Source: Pseudomonadota bacterium (GTDB lineage: Bacteria > Pseudomonadota > Alphaproteobacteria > Acetobacterales > Acetobacteraceae). From it: 39,042 bases of DNA. The stretch lies in assembly GCA_021798575.1 (NCBI GenBank), contig JAJZGI010000015.1, positions 1 through 39,042 of the forward strand. Reading direction: 5' to 3'. Positions 8,715 to 16,790 of this stretch are shown one piece after another. Position 1 is the first letter of the stretch. Every line of letters begins with the position of its first letter. Under the pieces are notes generated by a model that saw nothing but the letters and a program-made list of their open reading frames with translations, searched no databases and had not been told where the DNA came from. The translations under genes and the position numbers were made by a program.

Positions 8715-9130
8715 TGCTCACCATCCGTCAATGCGGCTTCGCCGAGCCGGATTTCGCCGCCTGCTTCGCCATCCGCCTGGAAGTTTTCGTTGCGGAACAA
8801 AATGTGCCGCTGGAGGAGGAGCAGGATCAGCACGACCCCTCGGCCCTGCATTTTCTGGCGCTGCATAACGGCCAGGCCGCGGGCACCGCGCGCGCCCTCC
8901 AACTACCAAACACCACCAAAATCACCCGAGTCGCGGTGCTGCGCCTGTTCCGCGGCCTTGGCATCGGCGCGGCCCTGATGCGCCATATCGAGGCCCATGT
9001 GCCCGCCGCCCGATTTATGCTGGACGCGCAATTACAGGTCTTGGCTTTTTACACACGTTTAGGTTATCATGCCGAAGGTGAGGTTTTTAACGATGCGGGC
9101 ATACCGCACCGGAGCGTGATCAAGCCTTAG
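8714..9130 (+). CDS. GNAT acetyltransferase (ElaA/YjcF type)
   Basis: This 138-residue protein is a single GNAT domain. It opens with AIRLEVFVAEQNVPLEEEQDQHD, the stretch that marks the ElaA/YjcF subgroup. The acetyl-CoA loop is RVAVLRLFRGLGIGAALMRHIE, and the end reads FYTRLGYHAEGEVFNDAGIPHRSVIKP. The last part is a near-signature of the group, with histidine in IPHR. Acceptor molecules of this subgroup are not established. Its ATG overlaps the stop of the PhoX-like gene (TGATG), indicating coupling. The 132 bp after it, before the GGDEF gene, hold no clear terminator. Confidence 0.9.
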   Translation: MLTIRQCGFAEPDFAACFAIRLEVFVAEQNVPLEEEQDQHDPSALHFLALHNGQAAGTARALQLPNTTKITRVAVLRLFRGLGIGAALMRHIEAHVPAARFMLDAQLQVLAFYTRLGYHAEGEVFNDAGIPHRSVIKP

Positions 9131-9262
9131 GCGAAGACCCGATCGGCCATGGCGCCGGAACGGAAGCCGGACTGCTCGTCATCGGCCAAAGCAATCATCA
9201 AGTAACCCTTAATCAAACCGGACTATTCCACCACATAAACCTAAAAAACAACCACCAGGACC

Positions 9263-10555
9263 ATGAAAACGGGCTTCGCTTCCGACCAGCATGATTCAAT
9301 TTCAAACGCCCCGGCGCGGGCGTTTCTGCCGCGCCTGCTCATCGCGCTGGGCCTGCTGAACCCCGCCATTCCCCCCGCTCAACTCTCGGAGATCGGGGAG
9401 CGGGTGGAGCGGCTCTGCCAGACCCGTCTTGGCGACCTCAAACTACCCCCCAACATCCAGTCGCTCTTTGAGATTCGCTCCGCCGCCTACGAAGACAAGA
9501 TCATGGCCACCTGGGCGCTTCTCATGGCCCTGCTGAATTCCATGACCGCCTGTTTCAGCTTCATCATCGTTCCGTGGCGCTTCCTGCTGTTCACGCTCGG
9601 CATGCGCCTGCTCGTCATCGGCGTGTTTCTGGCCAGTTTTTATCTGATCCGGAAGCGGCGCGTGCGCAGCCAGGCGCATCTGCTGGTCATCATCCCCTGC
9701 GCCATCGGCATGATCGTCGATTCGCTCGTCAGCCAGCACATCGGCTCGGCGGACATCTCGCGCAATCTCCTGTCGGTCAGCATGATCATGTCCGGCACGG
9801 CGATCCTGTTCGGCAAAATTCATAGCCGCGCCAGTATTTTCCTGCTGCTCCTGCTCACCCTCCTGCTCAGCTGGAGCCTGCTCGCCTCACCCTTTTTCGG
9901 GTTGGCCAATGATTTCGGGATCATCATTTTTTATGGACTCACCATGGTCGGGCTGCTCTACGCCCGCAACCACCAGACCCGAATCTATCAACGCCTGTTC
10001 CTGTTCCTCATCCGCGATGAAATCCGCGCGCTGAATTCCTCCCGTGAGCACGCGCAGCTCACCAGCATCGCCTACACGGACCGTTTAACCGACATCCCCA
10101 ACCGCCGCCATTTCGATGAGCTGGCCGAGCGCATCAACGCCGCGCCCGAGAAACTCCTGCCTTTCACGATCTGCATGCTGGATATCGACCATTTCAAAAA
10201 CCTGAACGACCGGCTGGGCCATGCGCAGGGGGACCGTTGCCTGCGCGTGGTGGCCACCACCATCCGCAACCATCTGCGGCGCAAAGGCGATGTCCTGGCG
10301 CGCTACGGCGGCGAGGAATTCGTGCTGCTCCTGCCCAACACCCCGGCGCAGATCGCGCTCGAGATCACCGAGCGCATCCGCCTCGCCATTCTGGCGCTCA
10401 ACCACCCGAACCCGGGCACGGAGCTCGAGCGGGTCAGCATCTCGGCCGGCATCGCGGCGGCAGACCAGCCGGTCCGCGTCGAATCCCTGCTCCTGGCCGC
10501 CGACCAGGCGCTCTACCGCGCCAAAACCAGCGGCCGCAATCAGGTTACCGCTTAA
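9263..10555 (+). CDS. membrane diguanylate cyclase (GGDEF)
   Basis: The 430-residue protein has a cytoplasmic-looking N-terminal part, then about five to six hydrophobic segments between residues 75 and 245, and a C-terminal GGDEF domain (about 260-428). The active-site motif GGEEF is at residues 349-353, so it should convert two GTP to cyclic-di-GMP. The inhibitory I-site RxxD is present as RKGD at 340-343, at the standard five-residue distance, so product inhibition is expected. DRLTDIPNRRHF and LDIDHFKNLNDRLGHAQGD are the usual family signatures. No EAL domain and no recognised sensor domain are visible; the membrane region may sense. An AGGA lies just before the ATG. Confidence 0.93.
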   Translation: MKTGFASDQHDSISNAPARAFLPRLLIALGLLNPAIPPAQLSEIGERVERLCQTRLGDLKLPPNIQSLFEIRSAAYEDKIMATWALLMALLNSMTACFSFIIVPWRFLLFTLGMRLLVIGVFLASFYLIRKRRVRSQAHLLVIIPCAIGMIVDSLVSQHIGSADISRNLLSVSMIMSGTAILFGKIHSRASIFLLLLLTLLLSWSLLASPFFGLANDFGIIIFYGLTMVGLLYARNHQTRIYQRLFLFLIRDEIRALNSSREHAQLTSIAYTDRLTDIPNRRHFDELAERINAAPEKLLPFTICMLDIDHFKNLNDRLGHAQGDRCLRVVATTIRNHLRRKGDVLARYGGEEFVLLLPNTPAQIALEITERIRLAILALNHPNPGTELERVSISAGIAAADQPVRVESLLLAADQALYRAKTSGRNQVTA

Positions 10556-10620
10556 GCTTTTCTCCGCGCGCGGGCAGGCGGGGCTCGGCTCCGCGTTGCT
10601 CACCCAGGCGGTATACGGGG

Positions 10621-10893
10621 CTGCTGCCGATCCATTGGATGCGGTCGCCGACGTTCGGCGCCATCGTCGTGGGCATCGGCGGCTTCATCGACCCGCTGGC
10701 GCTAGGCGTCGGCTATCCGGACGCCCCGCGCATCCCGGTCACGGACGACGCCGGGCGACTATGCGGCATCATCTCGCGCGCCGATCTGCTACGGGTGCAT
10801 CACCGGGTGATGACGGCGGAGACCAGACGCGAGCGGTTTTTCAACTTCACCCGCCGCGCCCGCATCGAGGAAGAGGGGGATATTCAGCCATGA
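10621..10893 (+). pseudogene. remnant of a ClC-type chloride channel with CBS tail
   Basis: The frame reads LLPIHWMRSPTFGAIVVGIG then GFIDPLALGVGYPD, which strongly resembles the ClC segment P-I-H-W-M-W-W-P-A-[IL]-G-G-x-V-V-G-x-G-G. It runs straight into PVTDDAGRLCGIISRADLLR, which looks like the end of a CBS domain as found at the C-terminus of ClC proteins, followed by a basic/acidic tail. In an intact channel these two parts would be separated by several transmembrane helices and most of a CBS pair, so an internal in-frame deletion is likely. No proper N-terminal half lies upstream. An ATG at 10639 could still give an 84-residue peptide. The end overlaps the convergent thioesterase gene by ten bases. 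Confidence 0.7.
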
Positions 10894-11336
10894 GGCTCCA
10901 TGATCGGCGGCAGCAGCCACTTCGTTAAATACACCCGCAGCTCATCGCTGAGCGGCACTGAGCGTTTCGATGGCGCATGGACCTGCACCACCACGCTCTG
11001 TGCGGTCGCCACGCATCGCTCCTCCTGGAACAACGCCTGCCGCACGGTGATCGAGGTGTTGCCGATCGCCTGCACCCCGGTGCCGATCTCTACCCGCCCG
11101 GGCCATAGAATCTCCTCCCGATAGTCCAGGTTCAGCCGCGCGATCACGAAGCTGAAGGGCCCGCGCATCTTCACCGCCGCCGCGGTCTCCAGCATCCCCA
11201 CCCGCCCGGTCTCCAGAAACGTCGAGAACACGGCGTTGTTCACGTGGCCCTGCCGGTCGGTGTCACCGTAGCGCAACTTGTCATACTCCCGCAGCGGAAA
11301 ATCGCCCAGCTTCGGCACCACCCTGTGGCCCACCAT
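10884..11336 (-). CDS. hotdog-fold acyl-CoA thioesterase (4HBT/YbgC-like)
   Basis: The 150-residue protein has the 4HBT active-site region YGDTDRQGHVNNAVFSTFLETGR, where the D-x-x-G-H-V-N-N motif carries the catalytic aspartate. It continues with hotdog strands such as FVIARLNLDYREEILWPGRVEI. Such enzymes hydrolyse acyl-CoA thioesters in the cytosol; chain-length preference cannot be told. The pyrE stop and this start overlap in GTGATG, so either GTG (11339) or ATG (11336) may be used; I give the ATG. Coupling with pyrE is probably positional rather than functional. The 3' end overlaps the ClC remnant by ten bases. Confidence 0.88.
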   Translation of the reverse strand: MVGHRVVPKLGDFPLREYDKLRYGDTDRQGHVNNAVFSTFLETGRVGMLETAAAVKMRGPFSFVIARLNLDYREEILWPGRVEIGTGVQAIGNTSITVRQALFQEERCVATAQSVVVQVHAPSKRSVPLSDELRVYLTKWLLPPIMEPHG

Positions 11337-12082
11337 CACGCCTGCTTGCCCCGCTTATGCGCCGCCGCCGCTTCGGCACTCCCCACCCCGCCATGCGCGG
11401 CGGACCACGCCATCGGGTCCTCCAGGAACTTGCGCACGCCCGCCAGCGCCGCATCCGAGAAATATGCGTGGTCCTTCGCCGCCTCCAGCACGTCCCACCA
11501 GGTGCATAAATGGTGCAACGCGATATCCATCTCCGCCAGCGCCTCGAAACTTCCCGGGAATACGCCATAGAAAAACACCACAAAGGTGTGGTTGCACACC
11601 GCCCCCGCCGCCCGCAGTGCCTTCGCAAACTGTATCTTGCTGCCGCCATCGGTGGTGAGGTCCTCCACCAGCAGCGTGTTCATCCCGTCCGGCACATCAC
11701 CCTCGATCAGCGCATTGCGGCCAAACCCCTTGGCCTGCTTGCGTACATAGGCCATCGGCACGCCCATCCGCTCGGCCATCCAGGCGGCGAAGGGAATCCC
11801 CGCCGTCTCCCCGCCCGCCACCGCCTTAATCGCCTCATAGCCGATATGCCGGCTCACCTTCTCCACCGCCAAATCGCAGATCTTGGCCCGGGCGCGCGGG
11901 AAAAATATGATCTTCCGGCAGTCGATATACACCGGCGACTTCCAGCCCGAGGTGAGGGTATAGGGCTCCTCCGGCCGGAAATTCACCGCCCTGATCTCGA
12001 GCAGCAGCTTCGCCGTGGTCAGCGCCGCGTCCCGATCCCAGTCGCTCGTCCAATCCCGCCGCGCCGCAATCCGCCCACTCAT
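11336..12082 (-). CDS. pyrE: orotate phosphoribosyltransferase
   Basis: PyrE joins orotate to PRPP to give OMP, the fifth step of pyrimidine synthesis. The PRPP-binding motif TLLVEDLTTDGGSK is at residues 136-149. TLTSGWKSPVYIDCRKIIF (43-61) is the orotate/phosphate-binding N-terminal loop, and the flexible active-site loop reads AYVRKQAKGFGRNALIEGD. At 248 residues it is longer than the roughly 210-residue enterobacterial enzyme. The extra part is a C-terminal helical extension (about residues 185-248) that I also associate with alphaproteobacterial PyrE. It is divergent from icd with a 117-bp shared upstream region. Confidence 0.94.
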   Translation of the reverse strand: MSGRIAARRDWTSDWDRDAALTTAKLLLEIRAVNFRPEEPYTLTSGWKSPVYIDCRKIIFFPRARAKICDLAVEKVSRHIGYEAIKAVAGGETAGIPFAAWMAERMGVPMAYVRKQAKGFGRNALIEGDVPDGMNTLLVEDLTTDGGSKIQFAKALRAAGAVCNHTFVVFFYGVFPGSFEALAEMDIALHHLCTWWDVLEAAKDHAYFSDAALAGVRKFLEDPMAWSAAHGGVGSAEAAAAHKRGKQA

Positions 12083-12199
12083 CCAAACGCCTCCAATTCC
12101 GCCATTCCTACCGTCCCCTGCCCGCCCCGTCCACCATCAGGCTTGCCTCCCGCACGCTAAATGATAAGACAAACACAACTTTGTGAAGGAACACGGCGC

Positions 12200-13414
12200 A
12201 TGGCGAAGATCAAGGTCAAAACCCCCGTGGTGGAGATGGACGGCGACGAAATGACCCGCATCATCTGGGGCTTCATCAAGGACAAGCTCATCCTCCCCTA
12301 TCTGGACATCGACCTCAAATATTTCGACCTCGGAATCGAACACCGGGACGCAACGAACGATCAGGTGACGCTGGACGCGGCCTTCGCCAACAAACAATAC
12401 GGCGTCGGCGTCAAATGCGCGACCATCACGCCCGATGAAGCCCGCGTGCAGGAATTTGGTCTGAAAAAAATGTGGCGCAGCCCCAACGGCACGATCCGCA
12501 ACGTGCTGGACGGCACCATCTTCCGCGAGCCCATCATCTGCCGCAACGTCCCGCGCCTCGTGCCCCACTGGTCCGAGCCCATCGTCATCGGCCGCCACGC
12601 CTATGGCGATATCTACCGCGCGACCGAGACCAAAATCCCCGGCCCCGGCCTCGTCCAGCTCACCTACCACCCGGCGGACGGCAGCACCCCCATGCTGCTG
12701 GACGTCCACGATTTCAAAGGCCCAGGTGTGGCCATGGGCATGCACAACACGCTGGCCTCCATCCAGGGCTTCGCCCGCGCCAGCTTCAACTACGGGCTCA
12801 GCCGCAACTTTCCCGTCTATCTCTCCACCAAAAACACCATCCTCAAAGCCTACGACGGCATGTTCAAGGACACATTCGAAGCCATCTTCAACGCCGAATT
12901 CAAAGAAAAATTCGACGCCGCCGGCCTCATCTACGAGCACCGCCTCATCGACGACATGGTCGCCGCCGCCCTCAAATGGTCCGGCGGCTACCTCTGGGCC
13001 TGCAAAAACTACGATGGCGATGTCGAGTCAGACATCGTGGCCCAGGGCTTCGGCAGCCTCGGGCTGATGACCTCCGTGCTACTCAGCCCCGATGGCCATA
13101 CGGTCGAGAGCGAGGCCGCGCACGGCACCGTCACCCGTCACTTCCGCGAGCACCAGAAGGGCCGCACCACCTCCACCAACCCCATCGCCAGCATCTTCGC
13201 CTGGACCCGCGGCCTCATCTACCGCGGCAAGTTCGATTCCACGCCGGACGTCACCAGCTTCGCCCAGACGCTGGAGCGCGTCTGCGTCGAAACGGTCGAG
13301 GCCGGACACATGACCAAGGACCTCGCATCCCTCATCGCGAAGGACGCGCCCTGGCTCAACACGCAGGATTTTCTGGATAAGATCGACGGAAACCTCAAAG
13401 CCGCGATGAAATGA
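12200..13414 (+). CDS. icd: NADP-dependent isocitrate dehydrogenase
   Basis: Icd oxidises isocitrate to 2-oxoglutarate and CO2 in the TCA cycle, reducing NADP. The 404-residue sequence is of the eukaryote-like homodimeric type common in Alphaproteobacteria, beginning [19 protein letters not shown]. Substrate-binding residues are visible in [43 protein letters not shown] carries the metal-binding aspartates, and [16 protein letters not shown] is the cofactor segment. I chose ATG 12200 because GTGAAGGA precedes it at normal spacing and because the protein then begins as homologues do; an upstream in-frame ATG at 12161 would add 13 unrelated residues. Confidence 0.96.
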   Translation: MAKIKVKTPVVEMDGDEMTRIIWGFIKDKLILPYLDIDLKYFDLGIEHRDATNDQVTLDAAFANKQYGVGVKCATITPDEARVQEFGLKKMWRSPNGTIRNVLDGTIFREPIICRNVPRLVPHWSEPIVIGRHAYGDIYRATETKIPGPGLVQLTYHPADGSTPMLLDVHDFKGPGVAMGMHNTLASIQGFARASFNYGLSRNFPVYLSTKNTILKAYDGMFKDTFEAIFNAEFKEKFDAAGLIYEHRLIDDMVAAALKWSGGYLWACKNYDGDVESDIVAQGFGSLGLMTSVLLSPDGHTVESEAAHGTVTRHFREHQKGRTTSTNPIASIFAWTRGLIYRGKFDSTPDVTSFAQTLERVCVETVEAGHMTKDLASLIAKDAPWLNTQDFLDKIDGNLKAAMK

Positions 13415-13476
13415 TCTTCTGATCGATCACCGCTGTCGTTACGAAAATCATTCGCAGCACCCAACCGCCCCCACCT

Positions 13477-13550
13477 CGTCATTACGGGTCATGCGCAGCA
13501 TGCGCCCCATCCCGTCATCGCGAGTCATGCGCAGCATGACGAAGCGATCC
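13477..13550. repeat. pair of REP-like palindromic repeats
   Basis: Two imperfect copies lie in tandem, 13477-13512 and 13513-13550. Both start CGTCAT and share the core GTCATGCGCAGCATG. In the second copy the core is a perfect hairpin (GTCATGC-GCA-GCATGAC, 13524-13540) and is followed by GAAGCGATCC, the ending of a widespread intergenic repeat that reads CGTCATCGCGAG...GAAGCGATCC in many GC-rich bacteria. The first copy is degenerate at its right end. They lie between icd and the next plus-strand gene and may affect transcript stability or termination. Confidence 0.7.
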
Positions 13551-13591
13551 ATCCTTACGCCACCCCCAAAAAAGCGCCCACAATTTCCCCC

Positions 13592-13619
13592 TTGACATCC
13601 CGCATAATGTCACTATAAC
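13592..13619 (+). promoter_or_regulatory. sigma70-type promoter of the 13627 gene
   Basis: A perfect TTGACA (13592-13597) is separated by 16 bases from TATAAC (13614-13619). The start codon at 13627 begins eight bases after the -10 box, where transcription itself would be expected to start. No ribosome-binding site fits between them, so the mRNA may be leaderless. Confidence 0.65.
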
Positions 13620-13626
13620 TAACTTC

Positions 13627-14235
13627 ATGTCCGGCAATTCCATCAGTAACCGCATCACCCGCATCGTGGCAAACCTCGCGCAGAGCCTCAACATCTTCGC
13701 CCCGCGCGTCAAAATGCCGGTCTCATTGTGCCAGATACTCTCGCGCCGCTTAACGCGCCTGATGGACCGCCTGCGTGTCCTCATCGAGCGCGGGCCGGTT
13801 CCACCCCGGCAGCCGCGCGCCACACCCCGCAACCCACCCAAAAACCCAAAACCCTCAAGCCAAAACCAGGAATTCTACCCGCCTACCAATTTCGGCTGGC
13901 TCGCTTTCATGTTCCCAGGCACCGATATCAGTGCGGTGCGCAGCCATCTGTGCATCCTGCTGGATGAGCCCGAAACCCAGTCCCTCATCACGAGCCATCC
14001 GATGCTGGCCCGCAGCATCCGGCCTTTGTGCCACATGCTGGGCATCAACCCGCCCGCGTGCCTCAAACTGCCCAAAAAACCACGCCTGAAACGCGCACCA
14101 TCATTCACCCTCACGCCAGCCCCAAAAAAACCCGCCCGAAACATCTGGCGCCTGGCCCCACCCAGAGTGATGACGCCCGCCGAGGCCCAACTCGCCGCCC
14201 GGCAATTCTTCAACCCGCGCGATTTTTATCTCTGA
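13627..14235 (+). CDS. lineage-restricted hypothetical protein
   Basis: The 202-residue product has three parts. Residues 1-55 are a basic helical region (SISNRITRIVANLAQSLNIF, then RRLTRLMDRLRVLIERG). Residues 56-90 are a proline-rich linker. The third part, about residues 90-200, contains FGWLAFMFPGTDISAVRSHL, a short LL-x-E-P-E-x-x-S-L pattern, ARSIRPLCHMLGINPP, and a C-terminal MTPAEAQLAARQFF. From memory this last pattern recurs in many Acetobacteraceae hypothetical proteins of unknown function. No enzyme motif, signal peptide or membrane segment is evident. A strong promoter sits directly before the ATG. The gene stands alone between icd and the convergent NodT-type gene. Confidence 0.75.
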   Translation: MSGNSISNRITRIVANLAQSLNIFAPRVKMPVSLCQILSRRLTRLMDRLRVLIERGPVPPRQPRATPRNPPKNPKPSSQNQEFYPPTNFGWLAFMFPGTDISAVRSHLCILLDEPETQSLITSHPMLARSIRPLCHMLGINPPACLKLPKKPRLKRAPSFTLTPAPKKPARNIWRLAPPRVMTPAEAQLAARQFFNPRDFYL

Positions 14236-14290
14236 TTCCCACCCCCGCTCACGCACGGCTAATTTGTTACGATTTAGCAACTACATGCCG

Positions 14291-15796
14291 CTAACCCGGG
14301 TACGTCCCCTGCCATCCCCCGCCCAACGCCTGATAAAGCTCCACCAGGTCCGTCCCCAGCTGCTCCACCGCCTGCGCCCGCCCCTGCTGCGCGGAGAGAT
14401 AGCTCTGCTGCGCGTCCAACACGGTGAGATAGTCCGCCAACCCCTCGCGATATTGCTGCGAGGCCAGCCCCAGCGCGATTCGGCTCTGCTGCACATCCAC
14501 GCCCAGCGCCGCCAGCACCGCGTGCTCCTGCGTGTAGGCCACCAGCGCGTTATCCACCTGGGTAAAGGCCCCCAGCACCGTCTTCTCGTAGCCTATCGCC
14601 GCCGCCTTTTCCTGCGCCTTGCGCAGCTTCAACTGGCCGGTCAACTGCCCACCCTCGAACAGCGGGATCGTGATATCCGGCCCCACCGCATAGGTGATCG
14701 CCGCCAGCTCGTTCAAATTCTTCAACTGCAACGCCTGGAGCGAGACAGAGCCGGAGAGCGAAATATCCGGGAAGAAATCCGCCACCGCGACCCCCACCGC
14801 CGCCGTCGCCTCATGCAGCGTGTCCTCCGCCTCACGCACATCGGGCCGGCGACGCAACAAATCGGCGGGCAGCCCGACCGGCACGCTGGGCGGTGTCAGC
14901 GGCACGGGTGCGGGGGTGAGCAGGTCTGCCGGCAGGGCGTCCGGCGTCTCGCCCAGCAGCAGGCCGATCTGGTCGATCAACCCATCGCGCTGCGCGACCA
15001 GCGTGGGTATCTGGGATTCGATCTGCGCCTGCGCCGCCCGGGCATTGGCGACATCGAGCGAGGTGGTAAGCCCGGCCTGCTGGCGCTCCACGGTCAGGTT
15101 CACGAGCTGCCCGGCGAAGGCAAGGTTTTTGCGGGTGATGCCGAGCACCGTCTCCGCCCCGCGCAGTTGGATATAATTGTTGGCAACCTGCGCCTCGACA
15201 TTCAGCAGGCTGGCGCGCCTGGCCTCGGCCGAGGCCGCGGCCGCCGCCACCGCCGCCTCCACCGCGCGCCGGTTCTTGCCCCACAAATCCAGGTCATACA
15301 TGGATTGCAAGCCATATTGATAGATATTCAGCGGCGCGATGGTGGAGGCGGAAATCCCACCCCCGCCCGTGCTGCCCGCCGCACCGCTCGCCACGCTGCC
15401 AGCACTGGTGCTGGCACCCGGCGAGCCAAACGCATTAAAAATGCCTTTTTTGCTCGGCCCCTCATAAGTATAGGAGCCAGCCCCGCTCAAATCAGGGTAC
15501 AGCACCGCGCCGTCGATCTGCGCCTGCGCCTGCGCCTCCAGCAACCTTTGCGTGGCAATCTGAATATCCAGATTCTGCGTTACCGCTTTGGCTTCCAGCG
15601 CACTCAGCACCGGGTCGTCAAAGCTATTCCACCAACTGGGGTCCACCGCCCCGCCGGTGGTATAGGCCGCCCCGCCGCCGGTGAGGTAGGCATCCGGTGT
15701 CGCCGGATGCGGGGCGGAAAAATTCGGCCCCACCTCGCATCCGGCCAACCCGCCCAGCAACCCCAGGGATAATACGGCGCGGCCCAATAGATTCAC
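14291..15796 (-). CDS. RND efflux outer-membrane factor, NodT family lipoprotein
   Basis: The 501-residue protein is an outer-membrane TolC-like channel subunit of an RND-type efflux pump. A signal peptide ends in lipobox LAGC (Cys20), followed by EVGPNFSAPHPATPDAY, the usual NodT/OprM mature start (VGP-x-Y-x-x-P). Two OEP repeats follow, with LDLWGKNRRAVEAAVA in the first and RRRPDVREAEDTLHEA plus LFEGGQLTGQLKLRKAQ in the second; both are diagnostic. A glycine/serine-rich insertion (about residues 130-150) lies in an expected loop. No pump (RND) or periplasmic adaptor gene is beside it, so it is an orphan that must serve a pump coded elsewhere. The upstream region holds two strong hairpins. 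Confidence 0.93.
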   Translation of the reverse strand: MNLLGRAVLSLGLLGGLAGCEVGPNFSAPHPATPDAYLTGGGAAYTTGGAVDPSWWNSFDDPVLSALEAKAVTQNLDIQIATQRLLEAQAQAQIDGAVLYPDLSGAGSYTYEGPSKKGIFNAFGSPGASTSAGSVASGAAGSTGGGGISASTIAPLNIYQYGLQSMYDLDLWGKNRRAVEAAVAAAAASAEARRASLLNVEAQVANNYIQLRGAETVLGITRKNLAFAGQLVNLTVERQQAGLTTSLDVANARAAQAQIESQIPTLVAQRDGLIDQIGLLLGETPDALPADLLTPAPVPLTPPSVPVGLPADLLRRRPDVREAEDTLHEATAAVGVAVADFFPDISLSGSVSLQALQLKNLNELAAITYAVGPDITIPLFEGGQLTGQLKLRKAQEKAAAIGYEKTVLGAFTQVDNALVAYTQEHAVLAALGVDVQQSRIALGLASQQYREGLADYLTVLDAQQSYLSAQQGRAQAVEQLGTDLVELYQALGGGWQGTYPG

Positions 15797-15863
15797 GTGG
15801 CGGAACTCCCAAATCGATACATCTCACAGATATAGAATTATTGCCCGATCATCCCAGCGCCGG

Positions 15864-15903
15864 ATAGAGCATGATTGCTTATATCAACCATGCTCTATTT
15901 TTT
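15864..15903 (+). terminator. terminator-like hairpin upstream of the NodT-type gene
   Basis: A perfect 10-bp stem, ATAGAGCATG (15864-15873) with CATGCTCTAT (15889-15898), encloses a 15-base loop and is followed by five T residues on the plus strand. No plus-strand gene lies just upstream, because the NodT-type gene points the other way. If it works it would end an unseen antisense or small transcript, or it may be a dispersed palindrome. Confidence 0.5.
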
Positions 15904-15910
15904 GTTTGGC

Positions 15911-15967
15911 GATCAATTTCATCGGTTTGGGTCGAATCTGGCGATTCGGCCCAAACTGATATTGATC
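15911..15967. repeat. 57-bp imperfect inverted repeat
   Basis: The inner arms at 15921-15938 and 15943-15960 pair over 18 positions around the loop TGGC, with only two G-U wobbles and no mismatch. The outer arms GATCAA (15911-15916) and TTGATC (15962-15967) extend the stem past a small internal loop. It contains both GAATC and GATTC, which are GANTC methylation sites of CcrM-type enzymes. The whole 351-bp stretch 15797-16147 has no convincing gene. Apart from this and the neighbouring terminator-like hairpin, it is AT-rich with no clear motif beyond the GGTTG-TGT-CAACC palindrome at 16112-16124. Confidence 0.75.
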
Positions 15968-16147
15968 TGGCACCCGCAAGGGTGGTCTGCCATTCAAAAG
16001 CTCCAGGAAAAATTTGGGTTTTTGGGGTAATTTACAAAACCGGCGGTTTAATTGCCTGAAAATTAAAAAAACATCTTGCGTCCGAGTCGTTTTTGGTCAG
16101 TATTCTAGTTTAGGTTGTGTCAACCGAACCGAATAAGGAAATCTGAA

Positions 16148-16789
16148 ATGGCCCTTGCGACGACCCTCGACTCCCTCGTGCGCCAGAAACTGCGCTCCTG
16201 GCCACAGCACCCGCCCGGTCTGGCAGACCGCGAGATGGGGGCGCGCGGCGCCTGGCTGCGGGCGCGCCCCGGCGCGGTGCACGATATCGACCAGCCGATT
16301 CTGAAGCTGCCCGGCGCCAACCGGCTGCGTACCATGCCGGACGGGCTGTGGCTCTGCTTCGGCGGGACGGAGCGTGACCCGTTCGTGGATATCTTCGCGA
16401 TCGAGGCCTGCGGCTCCTTCCAGAACCTGCTGGACAAGCGCTCGCGCTTTGCCCCGTCCATGCACTCGCTGCTCGCCGTCTGCCCTGTCGCCTGGTTGAA
16501 GGACCCGGTCTCGCCCGCCAACCAGATGCTGCGCTGGCGCTATACCGGGCTCATGCGCAATGAGCCGCAGGAACCGCTCACGCTGCCGGTGCGGGACATC
16601 CGGGTGATGTACGCGCTGCGCCCGCGCCATTATCAGGGGTTTGCCTCCAGCCAGATCCCCCACGCGCATGAGTTTTTCGCGCCGATCAGCGCGCTCATCA
16701 GCCCAGAGGGCTGGCAGCACCCGAACCTGCGCGCGTTCATCGCCCGCACCTCGCCACGCGCGAATTTCTGGGAGTTTGCCGCGGCTTGA
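16148..16789 (+). CDS. unknown 213-residue cytosolic protein
   Basis: I do not recognise this family. The ATG at 16148 has AAGGAA six bases upstream, which decides the start; a GTG at 16115 would add eleven residues. The protein has no signal peptide or membrane span. It has a basic N-terminus (LVRQKLRSWPQHPPG), a central acidic/aromatic stretch (GLWLCFGGTERDPFVDIFAIEAC, then GSFQNLLDKRSRF), and a tryptophan- and arginine-rich C-terminal half ending NFWEFAAA. Codon use is GC-rich like its neighbours, while the upstream region is clearly AT-richer. It ends one base from the convergent recR stop. The strong start signals and good coding bias make a real gene likely. Confidence 0.75.
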   Translation: MALATTLDSLVRQKLRSWPQHPPGLADREMGARGAWLRARPGAVHDIDQPILKLPGANRLRTMPDGLWLCFGGTERDPFVDIFAIEACGSFQNLLDKRSRFAPSMHSLLAVCPVAWLKDPVSPANQMLRWRYTGLMRNEPQEPLTLPVRDIRVMYALRPRHYQGFASSQIPHAHEFFAPISALISPEGWQHPNLRAFIARTSPRANFWEFAAA

Positions 16790-16790
16790 G

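Noticed and set aside
15871-16059. Possible 62-residue plus-strand gene in the hairpin region
   Set aside because: It runs through the terminator-like hairpin and the inverted repeat, so the sequence is explained better by structure than by coding.
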